Part shown: in pieces, positions 1 to 7,985 of the stretch
Layout of the letters: every line of letters begins with the position of its first letter
Position numbering within the stretch: the stretch's first letter is position 1
NCBI GenBank assembly: GCA_016282015.1
Contig: JAEEJS010000048.1
Coordinates: 109,999 to 173,998, forward strand
Direction: 5' to 3'
Length of the DNA: 64,000 bases
Source of the DNA: Bacteroidales bacterium
GTDB taxonomy: Bacteria > Bacteroidota > Bacteroidia > Bacteroidales > F082
Made by a program: the position numbers and the translations under genes
Notes under the pieces: generated by a model
The model's database searches: none
The model's input: only the letters and a program-made list of their open reading frames with translations
Told to the model about the DNA's origin: nothing

Positions 1-157
1 TGATTATTTCTGGATAGGCGGAGAGTTTATAGTTGAAGATGACGGTACCGACACCGATATCTATGCGTTGAAAAACAACTATGCCTCAATAGTTCCGACC
101 CATTACGACTGGACAGCGTACGATGTCATCGACAATTTTAAAAGTTTTGAAAAATGA
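1..157 (+). CDS. surE: 5'-nucleotidase SurE, C-terminal fragment
   Basis: The reading frame enters the window at base 2 and runs 51 codons to a TGA at 155-157; the start lies outside. The residues DDGTDTDIYALKNNYASIVP followed by a His-Tyr-Asp segment match the end of SurE, where a T-D-x-x-A-L stretch precedes a V/A-S-I-T/V-P strand. SurE is a metal-dependent nucleoside-monophosphate phosphatase active on survival-related nucleotides. The stop overlaps the lpxB start as ATGA, so the two are translationally coupled. The surE-lpxB pair is a familiar arrangement in Bacteroides relatives, which supports the call despite the short fragment. The catalytic N-terminal metal site cannot be seen here. 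Confidence 0.8.
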   Translation, partial: DYFWIGGEFIVEDDGTDTDIYALKNNYASIVPTHYDWTAYDVIDNFKSFEK

Positions 158-1278
158 AGTATTACATCATAGCAGGTGAGGCTTCCGGCGATTTGCACGG
201 CTCCAATCTGGTAGCGTCATTGCGGGCTCATGACCCGGATGCCACAATCAGGGCTTGGGGTGGTGAAAAAATGCGTCAAAATGGCGCAAATGTGGTGAAA
301 AATTACCACGACCTCGCGTTCATGGGTTTCGTTGAAGTGTTAATAAATCTTAACACTATTTTAAAGAACATCAAATTCTGCAAAAAAGACATCACTGAAT
401 TCGCTCCGGATGCCCTTATACTGATAGACTATCCCGGATTTAATCTGAAAATCGCGAAATGGGCTAAAAAGCAAGGCTATAAGGTGTTTTACTACATCTC
501 ACCTCAGGTGTGGGCATGGAAACGCCGCCGTGTGTACAAGATTAAGAGGGTGGTTGACAAAATGCTATGCATACTGCCGTTCGAGAAGAAGTTTTACGAC
601 AGCTACGGTGTTGACTGTCAGTTTGTAGGACATCCTTTGCTGGATGAAATCGCAAAGGTGGAGCCGGCCGACAGAAGCAAGTTTTACAAGGCCAACCGTT
701 TGAATCCAAGAAAAGAAATAATAGCCATGCTGCCTGGCAGCCGCAAACAGGAAGTTAGCCGAATGCTGACAGTAATGCTGCAAGTGGTGAAACGCTTCCC
801 GGACTATCAGTTTGTCATAGCCTGCGCGCCTTCGCTTCCTATGAGCTATTACAAACAGTTCGTTAACGACAAATCGAATGTGAAACTGGTGCGCAACCGC
901 ACATATCAGTTGTTGCAGCTTTCGAGTGCCGCCATGGTGACTTCGGGTACTGCCACACTTGAGACAGCCCTGCTGGATGTGCCGGAGGTGGTGTGCTATA
1001 AGGCCAATAAAATTTCCTATCTGATAGCCAGACTGCTGGCCAAGGTGAAATACATCTGTCTGGTGAACCTTATTATGGATAGAGTGGTGGTTAAAGAGCT
1101 GATACAGGGCGACATGACCGCAAAGAACATAACCGACGAGCTGAGGTCGCTGTTGAATAACCAGAAACGTCAGCGCAAACTGCTTGAGGATTACGATGAG
1201 TTAAAATATGTGTTGGGCAATGCGGGCGCATCTGACAGAACTGCTGAGACCATAATCGCAAATATTAATTTAAATTAA
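154..1278 (+). CDS. lpxB: Lipid-A-disaccharide synthase
   Basis: LpxB is a GT19 glycosyltransferase that joins UDP-2,3-diacylglucosamine to 2,3-diacylglucosamine-1-phosphate to form the lipid A disaccharide at the inner face of the cytoplasmic membrane. The 374-residue protein has the usual length. It starts with the family signature AGEASGDLHG (residues 7-16) and carries YYISPQVWAWKRRR near 112, FVGHPLLDE near 157, LPGSRKQEV near 193 and the nucleotide-sugar site SGTATLETALLDVP near 264. The ATG overlaps the surE stop by four bases. It is the first committed LPS gene in the window; lpxD and lpxC lie about 16 kb downstream. A 135-base gap separates it from comEC. Confidence 0.96.
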   Translation: MKYYIIAGEASGDLHGSNLVASLRAHDPDATIRAWGGEKMRQNGANVVKNYHDLAFMGFVEVLINLNTILKNIKFCKKDITEFAPDALILIDYPGFNLKIAKWAKKQGYKVFYYISPQVWAWKRRRVYKIKRVVDKMLCILPFEKKFYDSYGVDCQFVGHPLLDEIAKVEPADRSKFYKANRLNPRKEIIAMLPGSRKQEVSRMLTVMLQVVKRFPDYQFVIACAPSLPMSYYKQFVNDKSNVKLVRNRTYQLLQLSSAAMVTSGTATLETALLDVPEVVCYKANKISYLIARLLAKVKYICLVNLIMDRVVVKELIQGDMTAKNITDELRSLLNNQKRQRKLLEDYDELKYVLGNAGASDRTAETIIANINLN

Positions 1279-1413
1279 CATTTGTGTTAAAATTCTTTAA
1301 CAATACAGAGAAAATTTAACTAAAACCTGTTGATAACTTAGTCGGGGAAAACAGTTTCGGACCTTTTGCTGGAACTGTTTTCTTCTTATCTTGCATATCA
1401 AATATATGCATTA

Positions 1414-3489
1414 ATGATCAACTGGTTCAAATATCCGTTCATTCGCCTGCTGATACCGTTTGCTTTCGGCATATGGTTGGGATTTTCTTGGCCTACAGCC
1501 TTGCCGCCTGATGTTATGAAGTATATTTTGATAGCTGTTGTGACATTGGGTGTTATTCTGTTTGTCACGGCTTCTGCGGTGAAAGACTATGGCTATAGGT
1601 GGGTGTTCGGCCTACTGCTGAATCTGTGTCTTGTGATTGTCGGTGCCGCCATAGTTCATATACGGAGTGATGATATGAAAGAGGATAGGGGAGCCTGGGT
1701 CGCTCGGCTGTCGGAATGTCCGATGGAAAAGGAAAAATCGGTGAAAGTTATGCTGGAACTGCTGTCCGACTCGGGTTCAGTGATGGCTTATTTCGAGAAA
1801 AACGAACGCTCACTCGACTTGAAATACGGCGATGTGATAGTATTTTTCGAACCTCCGAAACTTGTGGAACCGCCTAAAAATCCTGAACAATTCGACTATA
1901 AAAGATATCTTTCGCGCAAGGGTGTGCTGCGACAGGTTTATCTAAAGGAGGATGCCTGGCAGTCGACAGGTGAGAACCAAGCCAACACTGTTTATGCGTT
2001 TTCGTACAGGCTTCGCGATTTTTTGCTTCGGACTATGAGGGAACTGGGAATAGGCGGCGACGAGTACGCAGTGGCTGCCGCCATCTTGCTTGGGTACGAT
2101 GAAACTCTGCCAGACGAGCTGCGTCAAAGGTACGTCGCCGCCGGCTCTATGCACATACTTTGCGTGTCGGGCATGCATGTGGGTGTTGTTTTTATGGTGT
2201 TCTCGTATATGCTTGTCTTTTTGAGCAAACGCAAACGCTGGCAATATATACTCAAGCAATCGCTTTTGCTTGTGCTGATCTGGTTTTACGCCTTGCTGGC
2301 AGGGCTGGCACCATCAATATTACGTGCCACTATTATGCTCTCGTTCGTGGTTTTAGGCGATATACTGATTAGGAATGGCTTGTTGCTAAACAGTTTGGCT
2401 GCATCGGCTTTTCTGCTGTTGTGCATAGATCCGTCCAATCTGTTTAACGTCGGCTTCCTGCTGTCGTATGCGGCAGTGATAGGAATAGTCGAGCTGCACA
2501 AGCCAATATACTGCCTGGTTTTTACACGCTCCAAACTGTTGGATAAGGTATGGGAACTGACGGCAGTCACCCTGGCGGCCCAAATAGCAACAGCTCCGCT
2601 TTCGATTTACTATTTTCACCAGTTTCCCATGTATTTCTGGCTCAGCAATCTTTTTATGGGCCCTATTTCTACTGTGGTAATAATAGGGGGGATGCTGATG
2701 TTGCTGCTGTTCTATGTGCCTTATTTGAATATCACCATAGCTTGGGTTGTAAAATGGCTGATCTATGTGATGAACCACATTGTTTCTAAAGTGGAAAGCC
2801 TTCCGTTATCTATACTTAAAGGCTTGTATATCAATGATATGGAGTTTGTGTGTCTGTTGTTGTCTTTTGTGCTGCTTATGCTGATTGTTGAGCATAAACG
2901 AAAGCGGATGGTGTATGTTATGCTGTTTTTGTGTTTGGTTTTCAGCCTTTCTCAACTTACCCGTACGCTTGTGCAGCGAAAGCAGATGTGCCTCACGGTC
3001 TATTCCATGAACAAGGGCACAGCGGTCGACTTTGTATGTGGCAGCAGGCATGTGTTGTTTTGCGACACTGCTGTGATAAACGAGCCTTCGGCTGTGAGTT
3101 TCAGCATAGAAAACCATATTATAGAGGAGGGAGTGTATGGCAATGGGGAATTGTGCCGGATAGATACTGCCGATTTTGAAAACAGTTTTATTAAAAAGCG
3201 AGGGAACTTAATATCTTTTGGTGGGAAAACCATGGGAATTTACGACAAAGACTGCATATTTGGGAATAAGCTGTCATGTCGTCCACATCTGGATTGCTTT
3301 CTGGTGTTTGGAGGCGAAAATTTTGACCTTGATAAGTTGCTGGACAATTATACAGTTGATTTGCTGATTATAGACGGTAGCATTCCGAGCTATTCCAGTC
3401 GAAAAATTATGGCCAAAGCGGAGAAATTGGGACAGAAAATTCACGACATTCGCACTGAAGGTGCCTTTGTTTTCAAGATAAAACGATAA
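1414..3489 (+). CDS. comEC: ComEC/Rec2-family DNA uptake channel protein
   Basis: This is an integral membrane protein of the ComEC/Rec2 family, which moves single-stranded DNA across the inner membrane during natural transformation. I start it at ATG 1414 (MINWFKYPFIRLLIPFAFG); the frame is open further upstream but only offers TTG at 1366. The N-terminal third has two membrane helices and a soluble OB-like region (DUF4131). The competence domain shows the signature ILCVSGMHVGVV near residue 246 followed by about eight helices. The final 170 residues resemble a metallo-beta-lactamase fold in outline (VYSMNKGTAVDFV, LLIIDGSIPSYSSRK) but have no HxHxDH metal motif, as in many Bacteroidota versions. 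It follows lpxB without an obvious terminator between them. Confidence 0.87.
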   Translation: MINWFKYPFIRLLIPFAFGIWLGFSWPTALPPDVMKYILIAVVTLGVILFVTASAVKDYGYRWVFGLLLNLCLVIVGAAIVHIRSDDMKEDRGAWVARLSECPMEKEKSVKVMLELLSDSGSVMAYFEKNERSLDLKYGDVIVFFEPPKLVEPPKNPEQFDYKRYLSRKGVLRQVYLKEDAWQSTGENQANTVYAFSYRLRDFLLRTMRELGIGGDEYAVAAAILLGYDETLPDELRQRYVAAGSMHILCVSGMHVGVVFMVFSYMLVFLSKRKRWQYILKQSLLLVLIWFYALLAGLAPSILRATIMLSFVVLGDILIRNGLLLNSLAASAFLLLCIDPSNLFNVGFLLSYAAVIGIVELHKPIYCLVFTRSKLLDKVWELTAVTLAAQIATAPLSIYYFHQFPMYFWLSNLFMGPISTVVIIGGMLMLLLFYVPYLNITIAWVVKWLIYVMNHIVSKVESLPLSILKGLYINDMEFVCLLLSFVLLMLIVEHKRKRMVYVMLFLCLVFSLSQLTRTLVQRKQMCLTVYSMNKGTAVDFVCGSRHVLFCDTAVINEPSAVSFSIENHIIEEGVYGNGELCRIDTADFENSFIKKRGNLISFGGKTMGIYDKDCIFGNKLSCRPHLDCFLVFGGENFDLDKLLDNYTVDLLIIDGSIPSYSSRKIMAKAEKLGQKIHDIRTEGAFVFKIKR

Positions 3490-3566
3490 TTTGCCAAGCC
3501 TAACATATTGATTATCAAAAAATAATAATACCAGATGAAAAAAGTTAAATTTTTTTCAAAAAAAGT

Positions 3567-3597
3567 GTTGACAGTAACGAAAAACGGTGTATCTTTG
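3567..3597 (+). promoter_or_regulatory. Bacteroidota-type promoter for tRNA-Asp
   Basis: A GTTG at 3567-3570 is followed, 19 bases later, by TATCTTTG at 3590-3597. This fits the TTTG / TAnnTTTG promoter consensus of Bacteroides, and the last G lies 18 bases before the mature tRNA 5' end. Seen in sequence; activity is inferred. Confidence 0.75.
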
Positions 3598-3615
3598 CAC
3601 CGTCAAAACTGACAT

Positions 3616-3690
3616 GGTGCCGTAGTTCAGTTTGGTTAGAATGCCTGCCTGTCACGCAGGAGGTCGACGGTTCGAGCCCGTTCGGCACCG
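3616..3690 (+). tRNA. tRNA-Asp (GTC)
   Basis: A 75-base cloverleaf. The acceptor arm pairs GGTGCCG (3616-3622) with CGGCACC (3683-3689), and the discriminator is G3690, as expected for tRNA-Asp. The anticodon stem CCTGC/GCAGG (3644-3648, 3656-3660) encloses the loop CTGTCAC with anticodon GTC at 3651-3653. The T arm contains GGTTCGAGCC. The CCA end is not encoded. A Bacteroidota promoter lies just upstream and an intrinsic terminator just downstream, so it is a single-gene unit. Confidence 0.97.
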
Positions 3691-3692
3691 CA

Positions 3693-3727
3693 AAAAAGAG
3701 ACTCAGATTTTGAGTCTCTTTTTTTTA
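3693..3727 (+). terminator. Intrinsic terminator after tRNA-Asp
   Basis: AAAAGAGACTCA and TGAGTCTCTTTT form a perfect stem around a short GATTT loop, followed by a run of eight or more T. It begins three bases after the tRNA. Confidence 0.9.
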
Positions 3728-3897
3728 TGCCATTTTCAGATTTTAATATCCTTTTCTGAATACTCACGGTAGCAAGTGGTAGGTCGCATTTCTGCGATAA
3801 TGGGTTATCGGATAATATACAGTATGAGGCAGGTCGTATTTTTGCTAGGGGTATTAAAATTAAATAATTAAAAAACTAAAAACTAAAGACTTTTCCG

Positions 3898-3905
3898 TAT
3901 TTTTG
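3898..3905 (+). promoter_or_regulatory. -7 element TATTTTTG before DUF3667 gene
   Basis: TATTTTTG matches TAnnTTTG exactly and ends 15 bases before the ATG at 3921. No clear -33 TTTG was found at the usual spacing. The 190 bases between the tRNA terminator and this element are AT-rich and hold nothing else I recognise. Confidence 0.55.
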
Positions 3906-3920
3906 CAAAAATATTCTGCG

Positions 3921-4811
3921 ATGGAAGAGAAAGAAGTCATTGAATTGGAAGAAAAAACAGAGGTGAACAATACCGTTAAGTGTCTGAATTGCGGCACCGA
4001 GTTTCAGGGGAAATTCTGTCCTGAATGCGGACAGCGGGCTGACACTGGCAGATTTACCGTAAAATTTATATTCACTAATTTTTTGCTGGGTTTACTCAGC
4101 AATGACGGCGGTGTGTGGTTTACAATTAAAAACCTGTTTACACGTCCGGGTCAGATGATGATAGACATTATTAACGGCAAACGCAGGAGTTATTTCTCGC
4201 CATTCCCTATGCTTTTCCTGACCTTGAGTTTGTATGTGGTGATTTTTACTTTTACGGGTAGTAAGAAAGGTGATTTTGATTTTACTGATTTGGACAAAGA
4301 AGAGCAGTCGTCAGTTGAGATAAAGCCTGATAATGATGCTTCTGCTGAAGCTACCATGATTAAAAACAAAGTAGTCGATTACATAGTGAAATTCAGCTAC
4401 TTGTACAAGAATCATTACACAGCACTTATGGTGATGACTATACCAGTTTATTTGTTGTCGGCTAGAGTTTGTTATGGAAGAAAAAACCGGAAAAGATACA
4501 ATTGGGGCGAGTATAGCATACCTGTGATATATGCGACCATTATGACTTTCTTATATCGTTGTGTGGCAAGCATTTGCTATGCGTTTTCTCCCAAGATATA
4601 CGATGTAATGGACAACTGGGCCGGACTGGTGGTTATAGTCGCGTTCACTGTATGCTTTAAGAAAATGCTGGAGTTCAGCACTGTAAAGACAGTGTGGAGA
4701 ACTATACTGCTGTGTGTGTTCTATTTCTCAGTGATAATCGGACTGATAGTTGTTGCAGGCGTGTTGTTCGTATGGATTAATTACAATGCTCTGCGGGGCG
4801 CTGTGTCCTAA
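3921..4811 (+). CDS. DUF3667 zinc-ribbon membrane protein
   Basis: A 296-residue protein of unknown function. It opens with a short acidic leader, then a rubredoxin-like zinc ribbon with two CxxC pairs (CLNCGTEF and CPECGQR, roughly residues 20-42). It then has the DUF3667 core, with an RPGQMMIDIINGKRRSY-type segment and at least four hydrophobic helices. The architecture is typical of Bacteroidota DUF3667 proteins. An acidic stretch (about residues 115-140) separates two membrane regions. I begin at ATG 3921 because the extension upstream begins only at a TTG that lies inside the promoter. The stop overlaps the end of the convergent methyltransferase by four bases. No function is assigned. 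Confidence 0.8.
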   Translation: MEEKEVIELEEKTEVNNTVKCLNCGTEFQGKFCPECGQRADTGRFTVKFIFTNFLLGLLSNDGGVWFTIKNLFTRPGQMMIDIINGKRRSYFSPFPMLFLTLSLYVVIFTFTGSKKGDFDFTDLDKEEQSSVEIKPDNDASAEATMIKNKVVDYIVKFSYLYKNHYTALMVMTIPVYLLSARVCYGRKNRKRYNWGEYSIPVIYATIMTFLYRCVASICYAFSPKIYDVMDNWAGLVVIVAFTVCFKKMLEFSTVKTVWRTILLCVFYFSVIIGLIVVAGVLFVWINYNALRGAVS

Positions 4812-5566
4812 TGGCTTTTCCGGAATACTTCTGAGATGATGATACCTGCAGCGACTGATGCGTTGAGCGATTCGGTCTGGCTGCTTTCGGCTCTGGGTAT
4901 GTTTATGGGGCAGCTTACAAATGGCATGACATTCTCCCTGATGCCATGCGACTCACTTCCAATGATTATTACGCCTTGATTGTTTCCCATATTGGTATGG
5001 TACACATTCTTGCCTTGCATCAAAGCGCCAAAGACGGGAGTCTTCACATCTTTCAAAAACTCCACCAACTCTGCTTCAACTATTTGTATTCTGAAGATGG
5101 AGCCCATGGTCGACTGTATGACTTTGGGCTGCCATGGATCGCAGGTGTCTTTGGACACTACTATTTTGCGGATGCCGAACCAATCGGCAGTGCGTATGAT
5201 GGTGCCGAGGTTGCCGGGGTCGTTTATGCCGTCCAGCATCAGAATTAACTCGCGGTCGGTAATATCCGGCTTGATCTTGAACGACGGAATCATAGCGGTG
5301 GCATAGATGCCAGGAGGGGTGACGAAGTTGCTGATCTGCTCCATCTGCTTGGATGTGACAATCTCGTAATCGGCCACTTTCTTTGCCATGACAGGGTTCT
5401 TTTCGACCCACTGCCCGGTAGCGAAAATGTTGTTGATTCTGAAATCGGAGCTCAGTAGTTCTTCAACCAGCTTGTTGCCCTCAACGGCGAATATACCCGC
5501 TTCCTTGCGGCCTTTTGCCTGGCGCAGCGCCTGTAATTCCTTGACGTCGTTCTTTGTCATAATCAT
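4808..5566 (-). CDS. TrmH/SpoU-family RNA 2'-O-methyltransferase
   Basis: A SPOUT-class methyltransferase that moves a methyl group from S-adenosylmethionine to a ribose 2'-OH in rRNA or tRNA. The 252-residue protein has the N-terminal substrate-binding domain (VEGNKLVEELL). It also has the three SpoU motifs: DPGNLGTIIRTADWFG near 112 (with the catalytic Arg), IIIGSESHGI near 205, and ESLNASVAAGI near 233, which makes the trefoil knot. It is closest in style to the RlmB/TsnR 23S rRNA enzymes, but the target cannot be read from sequence. A second ATG two codons in (5560) is an equally good start. It lies downstream of the rplI terminator and converges on the DUF3667 gene. Confidence 0.88.
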   Translation of the reverse strand: MIMTKNDVKELQALRQAKGRKEAGIFAVEGNKLVEELLSSDFRINNIFATGQWVEKNPVMAKKVADYEIVTSKQMEQISNFVTPPGIYATAMIPSFKIKPDITDRELILMLDGINDPGNLGTIIRTADWFGIRKIVVSKDTCDPWQPKVIQSTMGSIFRIQIVEAELVEFLKDVKTPVFGALMQGKNVYHTNMGNNQGVIIIGSESHGIRENVMPFVSCPINIPRAESSQTESLNASVAAGIIISEVFRKSH

Positions 5567-5573
5567 TGTTTTA

Positions 5574-5609
5574 AAAAAAGCCGAAGAACGTTAATTCCTC
5601 GGCTTTTTA
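5574..5609 (-). terminator. Intrinsic terminator after rplI
   Basis: On the minus strand AAAAAGCCGAGGAA pairs with TTCTTCGGCTTTTT with one G-U pair across a six-base loop, followed by T residues. It lies 21 bases past the rplI stop and ends the rpsF-rpsR-rplI unit. Confidence 0.85.
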
Positions 5610-5629
5610 ACTATTGCAAATATTGCTTA

Positions 5630-6079
5630 TTATTCAGCAAAAACTTCGAAGCTGATCTCGACTGTAACGTCTTTGTGCAAGCGGATCTTTGCCTTGTAGT
5701 TGCCGACTTCCTTGATGGTGTCGTCGTCGACGAGGATCTGTTTGCGGTCGATGTCGATGTTCTTTGCTTCTTTGATTGCGTTGGCAATCTGAACGTTGTT
5801 GACCGAACCGTAAATCTTACCTGTTGAGGCAGCCTTTGCAGGGATGCGGAGGGCGAGACCTTCGAGCACTTTGGCGAGCTCTTCAGCTTCCTTCTTTATC
5901 TTTTCCTGTTTGTAAGCCTGCTGGCGCATATTTTCGGCCAAAACTTTACGAGCTGATTCTGTTGCGAGGATAGCCATTCCCTGAGGGATTAAAAAGTTAC
6001 GTGCGTAACCTGGTTTAACGTTGACGATGTCGTTCTTGTATCCCAAATTTTTAACGTCTTGTGTCAGAATAATTTCCAT
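5630..6079 (-). CDS. rplI: 50S ribosomal protein L9
   Basis: Ribosomal protein bL9, which binds 23S rRNA near the L1 stalk. The 149-residue protein has the N-terminal rRNA-binding domain (MEIILTQDVKNLGYKNDIV, then VKPGYARNFLIPQG), the long connecting helix rich in Lys/Glu (about 40-80), and the C-terminal domain ending TVEISFEVFAE. It is the last gene of rpsF-rpsR-rplI, 18 bases after rpsR. Unlike its neighbours it has a full AGGAGG seven bases before the ATG, listed separately. Confidence 0.98.
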   Translation of the reverse strand: MEIILTQDVKNLGYKNDIVNVKPGYARNFLIPQGMAILATESARKVLAENMRQQAYKQEKIKKEAEELAKVLEGLALRIPAKAASTGKIYGSVNNVQIANAIKEAKNIDIDRKQILVDDDTIKEVGNYKAKIRLHKDVTVEISFEVFAE

Positions 6080-6086
6080 TGTCTGT

Positions 6087-6092
6087 CCTCCT
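6087..6092 (-). promoter_or_regulatory. Canonical Shine-Dalgarno AGGAGG before rplI
   Basis: On the minus strand AAGAGGAGGACAGACAATG places a perfect AGGAGG seven bases before the rplI start, in the rpsR-rplI gap. I did not see a comparable site before rpsF, rpsR or other genes in the window, where leaders are AT-rich. In this phylum most mRNAs do not use such sites. Confidence 0.8.
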
Positions 6093-6097
6093 CTTAA

Positions 6098-6367
6098 TTA
6101 TTTCAAACAATCAGCTAAGTACGGCATCAAAGCGAGGTGGCGGGCTCTCTTAATGGCCTGAGCGACCTTTCTCTGATATTTTGTTGATGTGCCGGTGATG
6201 CGGCGAGGTAAAATCTTACCCTGCTCGTTCACGAATCTCAATAAGAAATCAGCATCTTTGTAATCGATGTATTTGATGCGGTTCTTTTTGAAGCGGCAGT
6301 ATTTCTTCTTCTTTGTGTCGACTGCTATTGGAGTCAAATATTTGATGTCTGTGTTGGGTTGTGCCAT
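6098..6367 (-). CDS. rpsR: 30S ribosomal protein S18
   Basis: Ribosomal protein bS18, which sits with bS6 on the small-subunit platform near the 3' end of 16S rRNA. The 89-residue protein has the conserved core [16 protein letters not shown], then [18 protein letters not shown] and [14 protein letters not shown] start at ATG 6367 ([11 protein letters not shown]); an extension upstream begins only at TTG. It lies 27 bases after rpsF and 18 before rplI in the classic rpsF-rpsR-rplI operon. Confidence 0.97.
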   Translation of the reverse strand: MAQPNTDIKYLTPIAVDTKKKKYCRFKKNRIKYIDYKDADFLLRFVNEQGKILPRRITGTSTKYQRKVAQAIKRARHLALMPYLADCLK

Positions 6368-6394
6368 ATCATTCAAAATTTAAATGTTAAACAA

Positions 6395-6748
6395 TTAGTT
6401 GGCTTGTGCCTCGGCAGCTTCAGCAGCTTTACGACGCTTTTTCTCGTTGTAAGCCACAGCGTGCTTGTCAAGTTTCACTGTCAGGAAACGGATGACGCGC
6501 TCGTCACGCTTCAATTCTGTTTCAACTGTATCGATAACATTGCCTTCGGCTTTGTATTCTATCAACTGATAGAAACCTGAAGACTTCTTCTGAATAGGAT
6601 ATGCCAGCTTGCGCATGCCCCAGAAATCCTTGAAAACGATCTCTGCTCCGTTGTTTTTGAGCAGGTTTTCGAACTTTTCTACCGCTTCCTTCATCTGATC
6701 TTCAGACAAAACGGGAGTTAAAATGAAAACGGTTTCGTACTGATTCAT
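6395..6748 (-). CDS. rpsF: 30S ribosomal protein S6
   Basis: Ribosomal protein bS6, the partner of bS18. The 117 residues show [37 protein letters not shown] and [12 protein letters not shown], the standard ferredoxin-like fold of S6, with an Ala/Lys-rich tail. It is the first gene of the operon. The leader carries a TATCTTTG promoter element and a short palindromic hairpin. I do not see the CCG-bearing S6:S18 leader RNA motif found in some other bacteria. Confidence 0.98.
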   Translation of the reverse strand: MNQYETVFILTPVLSEDQMKEAVEKFENLLKNNGAEIVFKDFWGMRKLAYPIQKKSSGFYQLIEYKAEGNVIDTVETELKRDERVIRFLTVKLDKHAVAYNEKKRRKAAEAAEAQAN

Positions 6749-6810
6749 AATTTAATTTGTTGATTATTAAATATTTATACTAAAACTTTTAGTGTTTAAT
6801 TTTCAGACTG

Positions 6811-6818
6811 CAAAGATA
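6811..6818 (-). promoter_or_regulatory. -7 element TATCTTTG of the rpsF operon
   Basis: Minus-strand TATCTTTG, 62 bases before the rpsF ATG. The leader that follows contains the perfect palindrome ACTAAAACTTTTAGT (6779-6793), which could form a small hairpin. No -33 match is obvious. Confidence 0.65.
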
Positions 6819-6848
6819 GAAATTTTTCTGATACACCCGACATTTAAT

Positions 6849-7985
6849 TTAAAAATTTTCCAACATTTCCTTGCAGATGAACTCTGCGGCATGTCCGTCG
6901 CCGAATATTTCGGGATAGCTGTGAGGCGGATTGTCGGTGAAATTCCTATAAGCCTTCAAGATTTTCTGCTCGTCGGCATCTGTTATTACTGCGGCTCCGC
7001 AATCGACTATTTCCTTCCATTCGGTTTCGCTGCGCATAATCAGACATGGCTTCTGGAAGAAATAGGCTTCTTTCTGAACTCCGCCCGAGTCTGTGACCAC
7101 CATGTCGGCATGCCGCTCCAGCACTATCATGTCGAGGAATGAGGCCGGAGGCAGTATCCTGATATTTGGATTGTTCGATAATTTGTCGAATATATCTTTT
7201 TTGAGATTGGTGTTCAAGAGTTTGGAAGTCCTGGGATGTAGAGGCAACACCACTGTCTTTTCTGCCGCAATCTTCAACAAGGCGGAGAATATGGCATTCA
7301 GACGCTCTGGCTGATCGGTGTTGTTGTCGCGGTGTATGGTGCACAGAACGTAACCTTTGCCTTTAAGCCTTTCTCTTTCGAGTATGTCAGACTTTTGGTC
7401 GGCTATGGTGGCAAAATACTTGCTGTTGTCGTACATCACGTCTCCGCAGTGGTATATACCCGGATTGTCGGCTGTGAACTTCTTTTTGTTGTTCGGATTG
7501 AAACCCTCATTGACAAGATTCTTGAAACCTGTGGCAGTGGGAGAGAAGAGCAGGGTAGAGCAGTGGTCGCAGCAGATACGGTTGATTTCCTCTGGCATAG
7601 ACTTGTTGAATGAACGCAGTCCGGCTTCGATGTGCACTATAGGCACATGTATTTTTGAAGCTGCAATGGCACCTGCCAGAGTGGAGTTTGTATCGCCGTA
7701 AAGCACCAGGCAGTCCGGCTTCTCTTTCAGCAGAATTTCCTCGATGCCTTCAATCATGCGTGCCGTCTGCACTCCATGTGGCGCTGAACCTACTCCCATG
7801 TTGTAGTCGGGCTGAGGTACTCCGAGCTCATCGAAGAATACCTGTGACATATTGTTGTCGTAGTGTTGCCCGGTGTGCACTATCACCTCGTGCACCTCTT
7901 TGCTGAAATGCTGACTGATGGCACGGCTCAATGCCGCTGCTTTTATAATCTGGGGGCGGGCCCCTATGACTGTAACTATTTTCAT
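6849..7985 (-). CDS. wecB: UDP-N-acetylglucosamine 2-epimerase (non-hydrolysing)
   Basis: This enzyme interconverts UDP-GlcNAc and UDP-ManNAc, supplying ManNAc or its derivatives for surface polysaccharide. The 378-residue protein has GARPQIIKAAAL at the N-terminus, HTGQHYDNNMS near 38, GDTNSTLAGAIAA near 98, HIEAGLRSF near 119 and SGGVQKEAYFFQKPCL near 299, all typical of the GT-B-fold WecB family. Its ATG overlaps the radC stop by four bases, so the two are co-translated. No polysaccharide cluster surrounds it, so the polymer it feeds is unknown. Confidence 0.93.
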   Translation of the reverse strand: MKIVTVIGARPQIIKAAALSRAISQHFSKEVHEVIVHTGQHYDNNMSQVFFDELGVPQPDYNMGVGSAPHGVQTARMIEGIEEILLKEKPDCLVLYGDTNSTLAGAIAASKIHVPIVHIEAGLRSFNKSMPEEINRICCDHCSTLLFSPTATGFKNLVNEGFNPNNKKKFTADNPGIYHCGDVMYDNSKYFATIADQKSDILERERLKGKGYVLCTIHRDNNTDQPERLNAIFSALLKIAAEKTVVLPLHPRTSKLLNTNLKKDIFDKLSNNPNIRILPPASFLDMIVLERHADMVVTDSGGVQKEAYFFQKPCLIMRSETEWKEIVDCGAAVITDADEQKILKAYRNFTDNPPHSYPEIFGDGHAAEFICKEMLENF

